A DNA stretch of 64,000 nucleotides. Source: Streptomyces sp. M41(2017). GTDB lineage: Bacteria; Actinomycetota; Actinomycetes; Streptomycetales; Streptomycetaceae. This document shows positions 55,652 to 63,666 of the stretch, piece after piece. The position numbers and the translations under genes were made by a program. The stretch is from assembly GCF_002078175.1 (NCBI RefSeq), contig NZ_MWFK01000001.1:3534001-3598000 (forward strand). The letters are read 5' to 3'. How positions within the stretch are numbered: position 1 is the first letter of the stretch; the number at the start of each line of letters is the position of its first letter. Under the pieces are notes generated by a model that did not search any database, was not told where the DNA came from, and worked only from the letters and a program-made list of their open reading frames with translations.

Positions 55652-57607
55652 ATGGCCCGCCAGCCCTCGAAGAAGACGCGGAAGCGGCTCCTCGGCATCA
55701 CCGGGATCGCCGTCCTGGCCGGACTCAACGCCCCCGCCGCCCTCGGCCTCGCCGGCGAGACCTACCACGCCTACACGATCTCCCGGCCCTCCTACGAGGC
55801 CACCTACGGCTCCTGGACCCAGGTCGACATCCCCCGCGCCTACCGCACGAACGCCATTCACGCCGCGCTGCTCCACACCGGGAAAGTGCTCATCGTCGCC
55901 GGCTCCGGCAACGAGCAGAAGAAGTTCGACAAGGGGTCCTTCGACACCGTCCTGTGGGACCCCGCGAACGACACCTTCAAGAAGATCCCCACCCCGGACG
56001 ACTTCTTCTGCTCCGGCCATGCCCAACTCCCCGACGGGAGAATGCTCGTGGCCGGCGGAACCGCCCGCTACGAACAGCTCGACGGCGAGGTCCGGCGGGC
56101 CGGCGGCGGCATGCGTGTGAAGAACGAGAACCCCGACAAGGCCGTCGTCCTCAAGAAGGGCACCGTCTTCCGCTCACCCACGGGCGTCGCGTACGTCAGC
56201 CGGTCCGACATCACCGTGCCGAGGGCCCGGCGCGACCAGACCGCCACCTACGACCGGGCGGGCGTCATGCAGCCGTGGCGGACCACCGTCACCGCCGGCG
56301 AGGCGCGCGTCTTCGTCGAAGCCACGGAGAAGGGTCCCCGGGCGGTCACCGACACCGAGGCCCAGTACGAGATCGACGGCCTGCACGGCGAGGACGCCGC
56401 CAACACCTACGGCCTCTCCGAGAAGATCACCCTCGACAAGCAGGACTTCCAAGGCATCAGGGCCGCCTACGAGTTCGACCCCAGGGCCGAGAAGTACATC
56501 CCCGTCGACCCGATGGACAAGGCGCGCTGGTACCCCACCCTCGTCGGACTCGACGACGGACGCGTCCTCGCCGTCTCCGGCCTCGACGACGTCGGAACCA
56601 TCGACCCCGGCGACAACGAGATCTACGACCCCCGCACCAAGAAGTGGACCCCGGGCCCCAAGCGCTACTTCCCCACCTACCCCGCCCTCTTCCTCACCCG
56701 GGGCGGCAAACTCTTCTACCCGGCCTCCAACGCCGGATACGGCCCGGCCGACCAGGGCCGCGACCCAGGCCTCTGGGACCCGCGGACGAACACCTTCGAG
56801 AAGGTGCCAGGACTACGGGACGCCGACGAGACCGAGACCTCCGCCTCGCTCCTGCTGCCGCCCGCGCAGGACCAGAAGGTCATGATCCTCGGCGGAGGAG
56901 GCGTCGGGGAATCGAGGAAGTCCACCCCGCGCACCGCCGTCGTCGACCTGAAGAAGGACAACCCCGCCTTCCAGGACGGACCCGACCTCCCGCAGGGCAC
57001 CCGCTACCTGAACAGCGTGATCATGCCCGACGACACCGTCTTCACCACCAACGGCTCCCAGGACTACCGAGGCCGCAGCGCCAGCAACATCCTCAAGGCC
57101 CAGTTCTACGACCCCAAGGCCAACACCTTCCGCGAGGCCGCGTCGCCGACCGTGGGCCGCAACTACCACTCCGAGGCCCTGCTCCTGCCCGACGGCCGCG
57201 TCGCCACCTTCGGCTCCGACCCGCTCTTCGACGATCAGCGGAACACGAAGCTCGGCCACTTCGAGCAGCGCATGGAGATCTACACCCCGCCCGCGCTGCA
57301 CCGGAACGGGAAGAACCGGCCGGTACTGGGAGAGGGGCCGGCCGCGCCGGACAGGGACGGGCGGGCGACCTTCGCCACGGACCATCCGGAACGCGTCACC
57401 AAGGCCCGTCTGATGCGCCCCAGCGCCGTCACCCACACCACGGACGTCGAGCAGCGGTCCATCGAACTCGGGCTGACGAAGACCAGGAACTCCGTGACCG
57501 TCGAGGTGCCGAAGGATCCGGCACTGGTCCCGCCGGGGTGGTACATGCTCTTCGTGACGGACGCCCGGGGGACACCCTCCGAGGCGAAGTGGGTGCGGGT
57601 CGGGTGA
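55652..57607 (+). CDS. GlxA-type copper radical oxidase
   Basis: The 651-residue protein has an N-terminal signal-anchor, Kelch-type beta-propeller and a C-terminal galactose oxidase-like domain. The copper radical site is intact: Cys120 in 'FFCSGHAQLPDG', Trp293-Tyr294 in 'ARWYPTLVGLDDG' (the expected Cys-Tyr cross-link partner), Tyr505-His506 in 'RNYHSEALLLPDG' and His595 in 'AVTHTTDVEQR'. GlxA oxidises a glycan made by CslA at the hyphal tip. The stop overlaps the GTG of the GH6 remnant (GTGA), matching a csl operon. Substrate is inferred. Confidence 0.9.
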   Translation: MARQPSKKTRKRLLGITGIAVLAGLNAPAALGLAGETYHAYTISRPSYEATYGSWTQVDIPRAYRTNAIHAALLHTGKVLIVAGSGNEQKKFDKGSFDTVLWDPANDTFKKIPTPDDFFCSGHAQLPDGRMLVAGGTARYEQLDGEVRRAGGGMRVKNENPDKAVVLKKGTVFRSPTGVAYVSRSDITVPRARRDQTATYDRAGVMQPWRTTVTAGEARVFVEATEKGPRAVTDTEAQYEIDGLHGEDAANTYGLSEKITLDKQDFQGIRAAYEFDPRAEKYIPVDPMDKARWYPTLVGLDDGRVLAVSGLDDVGTIDPGDNEIYDPRTKKWTPGPKRYFPTYPALFLTRGGKLFYPASNAGYGPADQGRDPGLWDPRTNTFEKVPGLRDADETETSASLLLPPAQDQKVMILGGGGVGESRKSTPRTAVVDLKKDNPAFQDGPDLPQGTRYLNSVIMPDDTVFTTNGSQDYRGRSASNILKAQFYDPKANTFREAASPTVGRNYHSEALLLPDGRVATFGSDPLFDDQRNTKLGHFEQRMEIYTPPALHRNGKNRPVLGEGPAAPDRDGRATFATDHPERVTKARLMRPSAVTHTTDVEQRSIELGLTKTRNSVTVEVPKDPALVPPGWYMLFVTDARGTPSEAKWVRVG

Positions 57608-58190
57608 GCGACGGGAGCCGGACTCGGCTGGGCCGCGTCCTCGCGTCCTTCGCGTGCTGAGCGGCCCTCACGGCGTTCGGCCTCACCGCCGGTCGTCCGC
57701 AGGCGCCCGGGACGACGGCACCGCCGTCGCCGCGACGACGCAGCCGGCCGACACCGGGACCTCTCCCTTCCGGGTCGACCCGGAAGGCCCCGCGCCGGAG
57801 CAGGCCCGGCTCCGGCGACGCCGCGCTGCGGATCGCCGGCGAATCCGTCGCCATGTGGCCCACCGGTGAGGCCGACCCGGGCCCGGCCGTCCGGGCGGCC
57901 ACCACGGCGGCCGCGCGGCAGGACCGCGCGGCGCTGTTCGTGGCCTGCAACATCCCCCACCGGGACTGCGGCCGGTACTCGGCGGGCGGCGCGGCGGACG
58001 CCGAGGCCTACCGGCGGTGGATCGGACAGGTCGCCGACGCCCTCGCCGGCAGCCGGGCCCTGGTCGTCCTCGAATCCGACGCGATCGCCCCCTCGCCGAC
58101 GGTTGCACACCCGGCGCGTACCGCGAGGAGCGCGCCCAGCTGAGTACGCGTCGTAGCCGGCCCGCGGGTCGGGACACTGACCGGTCGCCC
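57604..58190 (+). pseudogene. GH6 endoglucanase pseudogene (CslZ-like)
   Basis: Decayed secreted GH6 gene. From a GTG overlapping the oxidase stop, frame 1 encodes a signal-peptide-like 'MSDGSRTRLGRVLASFAC', then TGA (57658-57660), then 'AALTAFGLTA'. GH6-like 'SPFRVDPEGPAPEQARL' is in frame 3, 'GDAALRIAGESVAMW' through 'CNIPHRDCGRYSAGGA' and 'ALVVLESDAIA' return to frame 1, and 'DGCTPGAYREERAQL' is in frame 3 again. The NIPHRDCG and VVLExDAIA blocks are GH6 family signatures. After about 58190 no homology continues, so the catalytic second half is lost. CslZ (SCO2838) is the recalled functional counterpart. Multiple lesions make sequencing error unlikely but not excluded. Confidence 0.72.
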
Positions 58191-58207
58191 GCGCCTGCTC
58201 GTCGCCC

Positions 58208-59191
58208 TCACCCTCCCCCCGAGGCCAGGGCGGTCCCGAGCGGCGTCCGCTCGTAGAGCACCTGGTGTCCGTAGCGGCGCGAGACGAGGAGGCCGGAGTC
58301 GCGCAGGGCGGTGAGGTGGGCGGAGACGGAGGACGGGGCGAGGCGCAGCCGGTGGGCGAGGACCGTGGTGGTGGCGGGTTCGTCGAGGGCGGTGAGGACG
58401 GCTGCGCGGCCACGGCCGAGGAGGTGTACGAGCGCGTCGGAGGTGCTGCCGGTGGGCTCGGCCCAGAGGCCGCCGATGCCGCGGGCGGGATAGGCGAGGG
58501 TGGGCTGCCAGGGCGGTTCGAACCCGCTGATCACGTCGGGCCAGGAGAAGACGCTGGGCATGAGGACGAGCCCCTGTCCGGCGAGGTGGCGCTCGTGACG
58601 GCCTCCGCCCTCGATGGTGAGGGTGTGGGCGCGCCACCCGAGCCGGCGGTCGATCTCCGGGAGGAGTCCGCCGAGGCCGACGTGGGCGAGGCGGCGCGAG
58701 TGGAAGGCGATGTCGGCCTCCAGCAGGGCGCGCAGGCGGGGCCAGTCGGGTGCGACGAGGGTGTGCCAGGCCTCTTCGAGCAGGTCCGTGAGACGGGTGA
58801 CGGTGCGGGCGGGGTCGGCGAGGAGGGCGCGGCCGTGCGGGGAGGTGAGGGCGCCGGGGGTGTCGGCGAGGGAGCGCGCGGTTTCCCCGCGGGCGACGGC
58901 GGGGTCGGCGGCGCGGACGGCGGCGATCTCCTCGTCGAAGGTGGCGGCGGGGCCGACGGGGGGCGGGCCGAGCCAGTCGGGGGAGTAGCCGCTGCGGGGC
59001 ATCAGCAGCCAGAGCGGGGTGAGGTCGAGCCCGGCGGCCGCGGTGCGGATGCGGCGCAGCCAGTGCGCGTGATAGCCGTGCCGCGCGGGCCGGTTGAGGG
59101 TGCGGACCGCCTCCTGGGTCTCCCAGAGGGGAGAGATCGCGAAGCGGCAGTTGAGGAGGTCGTCCTCCCCGAAGTGCAGGAGTGACGGCAC
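58208..59191 (-). CDS. Winged-helix transcriptional regulator (ArsR-like, DUF5937 type)
   Basis: The 327-residue protein has a large N-terminal domain with 'LLNCRFAISPLWETQEAVRTL', conserved in this Streptomyces regulator group, and a C-terminal ArsR-type HTH 'TTTVLAHRLRLAPSSVSAHLTALRDSGLLVSRRYGHQVLYERTPLG' (about 275-320). No metal-binding Cys motif is present. The GTG at 59191 (MPSLLHFGEDDLL) is chosen; a longer open frame continues upstream. It is divergent from an MFS exporter by 74 bases, which it probably regulates. Confidence 0.85.
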   Translation of the reverse strand: MPSLLHFGEDDLLNCRFAISPLWETQEAVRTLNRPARHGYHAHWLRRIRTAAAGLDLTPLWLLMPRSGYSPDWLGPPPVGPAATFDEEIAAVRAADPAVARGETARSLADTPGALTSPHGRALLADPARTVTRLTDLLEEAWHTLVAPDWPRLRALLEADIAFHSRRLAHVGLGGLLPEIDRRLGWRAHTLTIEGGGRHERHLAGQGLVLMPSVFSWPDVISGFEPPWQPTLAYPARGIGGLWAEPTGSTSDALVHLLGRGRAAVLTALDEPATTTVLAHRLRLAPSSVSAHLTALRDSGLLVSRRYGHQVLYERTPLGTALASGGG

Positions 59192-59265
59192 GGGGCTGCT
59201 CCGGAAAGATTCGGCTGGGACCGAAACTCTACGGCGGCGGCTCCCGCGGGGGCACGCTGCCGCAC

Positions 59266-60639
59266 ATGTCCGACACCCCGACCCCACCCGCGACGGCGAA
59301 GGCGCCGGAGGCCGCCGGGGCGCCCGCCGCGTCGCCCGCCGCCCCCACCGGATACGGCCCGGTCTTCGCCGTGCGCGAGTTCCGTGCCGTGTTCGTCGCG
59401 CACGCGCTCTCGCTGCTGGGACTGGTGGTCAGCGAGATCGCGCTGTCCGTCCTGGTCTACGACCTGACGCGGTCTCCGCTGCTGAGCGCGCTGACGTTCG
59501 CGCTGGGCTTTCTGCCGTACCTCGTCGGCGGGACGCTGCTCGCGGGGGTCGCGGACCGCTTTCCGGCCCGGCGGGTGCTGGTGGGGTGCGACCTGGTGTG
59601 CGCCGGATGCGTGGCGGTGATGGTGGTGCCGGGCGCGCCGATCGCGGTGCTGCTCGCGATGCGGGCGGCACTGGCGGTGGTGGCTCCGGTGTTCCAGGGG
59701 ACCCGGACGGCCACGCTGGCCGATGTCCTCGGTGACGGGGAGCTGTTCGTGCTGGGCCGTTCGCTGCTGCGGATCGTGTCGCAGAGCGCCCTGCTGACCG
59801 GGTTCGGTCTCGGCGGCCTGCTGCTGACGGTGGTGTCCCCGCGACACGCCCTGCTGGTGACGGTCGGCACCTTCCTGGCGTCCGCGGTGTGTCTGCGGTG
59901 CGGGACACGGCGCAGGCCGGCGCGGGTGACCGGCGGGCAGGCGCTGGTGCGGGACTCGTTGCGGGGCGCCCGGCTGGTGCTGGCGGACCGTCGGGTGCGG
60001 GCACTGCTCCTGCTGTTCTGGGTGCCGCCGATGTTCGTGGTGGCACCGGAGGCGCTGGCCGCGCCGTACGCGGCGGGGCTGGGGGTGGGGTCGACGGGTC
60101 TGGGCCTGCTGATGTGCGCCCTGCCCGTGGGGACGATCGCGGGGGAACTGTTCGCGGGGTCGCGGCTGCGGCCGGCGACGCGGCACCGGATCACGTTGCC
60201 GCTGGTGTGTGTGACGTCGCTGCCGTACCTGGGCTACGCGCTGCGGCCGGGGCTCGGCTGGTCGCTGGCGCTGCTGGTCGTCGCGGGCGCGGGGTCCGCG
60301 TACACGCTGGGCCTGGACCAGTGGTTCGTGCGGTCGGTGCCGGAGGAGTTGCTCGGACGGGCGATGACGCTGAACACGGCCGGGCTGATGACGGTCCAGG
60401 GGCTGGGGATGGCGTTGTCGGGGGCGGTGGCGCAGTTCGCCGGGGTACGGGCGACGGTCGTGGGCGCGGGGGTGCTCGGGACGGTGCTGTGCGTGCTGCT
60501 GGCGGTGGCGGCGCGCCGTGCCGAGCGGGCGGTGGAACAGGGGACGGGCGGGCCGTCGGAGGGGGCGCGGATCCCGGTCGTCGTGGGGGAGAGGACCGAA
60601 ACGCGAGACGGGGCTGACCACGATGTGACCGGCCGGTAA
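59266..60639 (+). CDS. Major facilitator superfamily transporter
   Basis: The 457-residue protein has about twelve TM helices after an Ala/Pro-rich N-terminus. It has 'ALSLLGLVVSEIALSVLVYDLTRSPLLSALTFALGFLPYLVGGTLLAGVADRFPARRVLVGCDL' (motif A region D-R-F-P-A-R-R) and 'EELLGRAMTLNTAGLMTVQGLGMALSGAV'. The relatives are Streptomyces exporters. Divergent from an ArsR-like regulator and ten bases upstream of a MarR gene, it resembles a drug-efflux unit. Confidence 0.88.
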   Translation: MSDTPTPPATAKAPEAAGAPAASPAAPTGYGPVFAVREFRAVFVAHALSLLGLVVSEIALSVLVYDLTRSPLLSALTFALGFLPYLVGGTLLAGVADRFPARRVLVGCDLVCAGCVAVMVVPGAPIAVLLAMRAALAVVAPVFQGTRTATLADVLGDGELFVLGRSLLRIVSQSALLTGFGLGGLLLTVVSPRHALLVTVGTFLASAVCLRCGTRRRPARVTGGQALVRDSLRGARLVLADRRVRALLLLFWVPPMFVVAPEALAAPYAAGLGVGSTGLGLLMCALPVGTIAGELFAGSRLRPATRHRITLPLVCVTSLPYLGYALRPGLGWSLALLVVAGAGSAYTLGLDQWFVRSVPEELLGRAMTLNTAGLMTVQGLGMALSGAVAQFAGVRATVVGAGVLGTVLCVLLAVAARRAERAVEQGTGGPSEGARIPVVVGERTETRDGADHDVTGR

Positions 60640-60649
60640 GGTCTTTGGC

Positions 60650-61159
60650 GTGTCGAAGCCGCTCAGTCTTGCTTTTGATCCCATCGCCCGTGCCGACGAG
60701 CACTGGCAGCAGCGCTGGGGGTCCGTGCCGTCGATGGCCGCGATCACCTCGATCATGCGCGCGCACCAGATCCTGCTGGCCGAGGTGGACGCGGTGGTCA
60801 GGCCCTACGGGCTGACGTTCGCGCGGTACGAGGCGCTGGTGCTGCTCACGTTCTCCAAGGCGGGCGAGCTGCCCATGTCGAAGATCGGCGAGCGGCTGAT
60901 GGTCCATCCGACGTCCGTCACCAACACGGTGGACCGGCTGGTGCGGTCGGGGCTGGTGGACAAGCGGCCGAATCCGAACGACGGACGCGGCACGCTCGCC
61001 TCGATCACCGAGAAGGGGCGCGAGGTGTGCGACGCGGCGACGCGCGACCTGATGGGGATGGACTTCGGTCTGGGCGCGTACGACGCGGAGGAGTGCGCGG
61101 AGATCTTCGCGATGCTGCGGCCGCTGCGGGTGGCCGCGCACGACTTCAAGGACGAGTAG
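60650..61159 (+). CDS. MarR family transcriptional regulator
   Basis: The 169-residue regulator starts at GTG and has 'RYEALVLLTFSKAGELPMSKIGERLMVHPTSVTNTVDRLVRSGLVDKRPNPNDGRGTLASITEKG', a textbook MarR wHTH with the D-x-R-x wing. It lies ten bases after the MFS gene and about 100 bases before a DUF3817 gene and icmA. By synteny this MarR/DUF3817/icmA order matches SCO5413-5415 as recalled. It may control the MFS gene, icmA, or both. Confidence 0.9.
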   Translation: MSKPLSLAFDPIARADEHWQQRWGSVPSMAAITSIMRAHQILLAEVDAVVRPYGLTFARYEALVLLTFSKAGELPMSKIGERLMVHPTSVTNTVDRLVRSGLVDKRPNPNDGRGTLASITEKGREVCDAATRDLMGMDFGLGAYDAEECAEIFAMLRPLRVAAHDFKDE

Positions 61160-61259
61160 AGCGGTCCGGGTCCGGCTCCGGGGCGTCGGCGTCCGGTCCT
61201 CCGGGGGATGCGCGGGGGCGCGCGAAGATCGCGCAAATGGGGTGGTTACCCTCGTAGCC

Positions 61260-61598
61260 ATGAAGAAGAGCGTGCTGACCCGCTACCGCGTCATGGCCTA
61301 CGTCACCGGTGTGCTGCTGGTTCTGCTGTGCCTCGGCATGATCGCCAAGTACGGCCTGGGCGTCGACGGTGCCGCCGACTTCACCCGTGTCGTCGCCATC
61401 GCGCACGGCTGGCTGTACGTCGTGTACCTGATCTTCGCGTTCGACCTGGGGTCGAAGGCGAAGTGGCCGGTGGGCAAGCAGCTCTGGGTGCTGCTGGCGG
61501 GGACGATTCCCACGGCCGCGTTCTTCGTGGAGCGCAGGATCAGTCACGAGCTGGAGTCGCGGGTCGCCGAGGGCGCTCCCGCGGTCGCCAAGGCCTGA
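61260..61598 (+). CDS. DUF3817 family small membrane protein (second copy)
   Basis: The 112-residue integral membrane protein has three TM helices: 'VTGVLLVLLCLGMIA', 'VVAIAHGWLYVVYLIFAFDLG' and 'LWVLLAGTIPTAAFFVERRI'. The His in helix 2 and 'FFVER' are shared with the DUF3817 gene at 53.0 kb. The ATG at 61260 is chosen; a GTG at 61242 is in frame. A hairpin ends the transcript before icmA. Function unknown. Confidence 0.84.
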   Translation: MKKSVLTRYRVMAYVTGVLLVLLCLGMIAKYGLGVDGAADFTRVVAIAHGWLYVVYLIFAFDLGSKAKWPVGKQLWVLLAGTIPTAAFFVERRISHELESRVAEGAPAVAKA

Positions 61599-61626
61599 TC
61601 CACCCCTGATCCGCACCGGATCGGTA

Positions 61627-61653
61627 CCGCCGTACGGGATCGTGCGGCGGTTT
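61627..61653 (+). terminator. Terminator between the DUF3817 gene and icmA
   Basis: CCGCCGTAC (61627-61635) pairs with GTGCGGCGG (61642-61650), one mismatch, followed by TTT. It lies 29 bases after the DUF3817 stop. Confidence 0.6.
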
Positions 61654-61662
61654 GCCATCGAC

Positions 61663-61686
61663 ATTTACTAGGACGTCCTAGTAAAT
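61663..61686. promoter_or_regulatory. 24-bp perfect palindrome upstream of icmA
   Basis: Arms ATTTACTAGGAC (61663-61674) and GTCCTAGTAAAT (61675-61686) are exact complements without a gap. It lies nine bases before the icmA ATG, covering the place where RNA polymerase or the ribosome would act. The core TAGGACGTCCTA has the form of a TetR-family operator. Confidence 0.75.
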
Positions 61687-61694
61687 TCGAGAGT

Positions 61695-63395
61695 ATGGAC
61701 GCTGACGCCATCGAGGAAGGCCGCCGACGCTGGCAGGCCCGCTACGACGCCTCGCGCAAGCGCGAGGCCGACTTCACCACGCTCTCCGGCGACGCCGTGG
61801 AGCCGGTGTACGGTCCCCGGCCCGGGGACCACTACGAGGGCTTCGAGCGGATCGGATGGCCCGGCGAGTACCCGTACACGCGCGGGCTGTACGCCACCGG
61901 CTACCGGGGGCGGACGTGGACGATCCGGCAGTTCGCCGGCTTCGGCAACGCCGAGCAGACCAACGAGCGCTACAAGAAGATCCTGGCCAACGGCGGCGGA
62001 GGTCTCTCCGTCGCGTTCGACATGCCGACGCTGATGGGCCGCGACTCCGACGACCGCCGCTCGCTCGGCGAGGTAGGGCACTGCGGTGTCGCCATCGACT
62101 CGGCCGCCGACATGGAGGTCCTCTTCGGGGACATCCCGCTCGGTGACGTCACGACGTCGATGACGATCAGCGGGCCCGCCGTGCCGGTCTTCTGCATGTA
62201 CCTCGTCGCCGCGGAGCGCCAGGGCATCGACCCGGCCGTGCTGAACGGCACGCTCCAGACCGACATCTTCAAGGAGTACATCGCGCAGAAGGAGTGGCTC
62301 TTCCAGCCCGAGCCGCACCTGCGCCTCATCGGTGACCTGATGGAGCACTGCGCCGAGAAGATCCCCGCCTACAAGCCGCTCTCCGTGTCCGGGTACCACA
62401 TCCGGGAGGCGGGCGCGACGGCCGCGCAGGAGCTCGCCTACACCCTGGCGGACGGCTTCGGCTATGTGGAGCTGGGGCTCTCCCGAGGGCTGGACGTGGA
62501 CGTCTTCGCCCCCGGACTCTCCTTCTTCTTCGACGCCCACGTCGACTTCTTCGAGGAGATCGCCAAGTTCCGGGCGGCCCGCCGGATCTGGGCCCGCTGG
62601 ATGCGCGACGTGTACGGCGCGAAGACCGAGAAGGCGCAGTGGCTGCGCTTCCACACGCAGACCGCCGGTGTCTCGCTGACGGCCCAGCAGCCGTACAACA
62701 ACGTCGTGCGGACGGCCGTCGAGGCGCTCGCCGCGGTCCTCGGCGGCACGAACTCGCTGCACACCAACGCGCTGGACGAGACGCTCGCGCTGCCCTCCGA
62801 GCAGGCCGCGGAGATCGCCCTGCGCACGCAGCAGGTGCTCATGGAGGAGACCGGCGTCGCCAATGTCGCCGACCCGCTGGGCGGTTCCTGGTACGTCGAG
62901 CAGCTCACCGACCGCATCGAGGCCGACGCCGAGAAGATCTTCGAGCAGATCAGGGAGCGCGGGCTGCGCGCGCACCCCGACGGCCGGCACCCCATCGGCC
63001 CCATCACCTCGGGCATCCTGCGCGGCATCGAGGACGGCTGGTTCACCGGGGAGATCGCCGAGTCGGCGTTCCAGTACCAGCGGTCGGTGGAGAAGGGCGA
63101 CAAGCGCGTCGTCGGCGTGAACGTCCTCCACGGCTCCGTCACCGGCGACCTGGAGATCCTGCGGGTCAGCCACGAGGTGGAGCGCGAGCAGGTGCGGGAG
63201 CTGGCCGCGCGCAAGCAGAACCGTGACGAGGCCGCCGTGCGCGGCGCGCTGGCCGCCATGCTCGCCGCCGCCCGCGACGGCTCCAACATGATCGCCCCCA
63301 TGCTGGAGGCGGTCCGCGCCGAGGCGACCCTGGGCGAGATCTGCGGCGTCCTGCGCGACGAGTGGGGGGTGTACACGGAGCCGGCGGGCTTCTAG
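61695..63395 (+). CDS. icmA: Isobutyryl-CoA mutase, large (substrate-binding) subunit
   Basis: The B12-dependent mutase interconverts isobutyryl-CoA and n-butyryl-CoA, linking valine catabolism to butyryl-CoA building blocks for polyketides. The 566-residue length equals that of IcmA. The two residues that separate Icm from methylmalonyl-CoA mutase are Icm-type here: Phe80 in 'TWTIRQFAGFG' (Tyr in the methylmalonyl enzyme) and Gln198 in 'FKEYIAQKEW' (Arg in the methylmalonyl enzyme). 'FDMPTLMGRDSDD' and 'GYVELGLSRGLDVDVFAP' are mutase-family blocks. The small B12-binding subunit (IcmB) is not in the window. The gene is preceded by a 24-bp palindrome. Confidence 0.95.
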   Translation: MDADAIEEGRRRWQARYDASRKREADFTTLSGDAVEPVYGPRPGDHYEGFERIGWPGEYPYTRGLYATGYRGRTWTIRQFAGFGNAEQTNERYKKILANGGGGLSVAFDMPTLMGRDSDDRRSLGEVGHCGVAIDSAADMEVLFGDIPLGDVTTSMTISGPAVPVFCMYLVAAERQGIDPAVLNGTLQTDIFKEYIAQKEWLFQPEPHLRLIGDLMEHCAEKIPAYKPLSVSGYHIREAGATAAQELAYTLADGFGYVELGLSRGLDVDVFAPGLSFFFDAHVDFFEEIAKFRAARRIWARWMRDVYGAKTEKAQWLRFHTQTAGVSLTAQQPYNNVVRTAVEALAAVLGGTNSLHTNALDETLALPSEQAAEIALRTQQVLMEETGVANVADPLGGSWYVEQLTDRIEADAEKIFEQIRERGLRAHPDGRHPIGPITSGILRGIEDGWFTGEIAESAFQYQRSVEKGDKRVVGVNVLHGSVTGDLEILRVSHEVEREQVRELAARKQNRDEAAVRGALAAMLAAARDGSNMIAPMLEAVRAEATLGEICGVLRDEWGVYTEPAGF

Positions 63396-63484
63396 CCCCC
63401 CACGACCGCCCGCACAACCGCCCGCGGCCCCGTCCGCCGTACGCGCCCGGTTCCCCGGCCCCCGCCGGGGTGCCGGGCGTCGCT

Positions 63485-63514
63485 CCGCGAGCGGGGCCCT
63501 CGCCCCGCTCGCGG
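63485..63514. terminator. Bidirectional hairpin between icmA and the TetR gene
   Basis: CCGCGAGCGGGGC (63485-63497) pairs perfectly with GCCCCGCTCGCGG (63502-63514) across a 4-base loop, in the gap between two convergent genes. Confidence 0.75.
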
Positions 63515-63666
63515 GTGGAGTCCCCGCCGCCGTTCCCGAGCGCCCCGTCGTGAACGGCCCTCAGGCGCACGGCCACGTGCGTCCGCGCGCCCGCGCTGCG
63601 CCCGGCGTCCCCGCGTGCGTGCCGAGGGCTTCCCGCGCGGGCGGCCACCGGCGGCGCCCCGCGGGT

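Noticed and set aside
53815..57660. A 1,281-codon + frame spanning the csl and glx genes in another frame
   Set aside because: Arg/Pro/His-rich out-of-frame translation of two genes with clear catalytic motifs.
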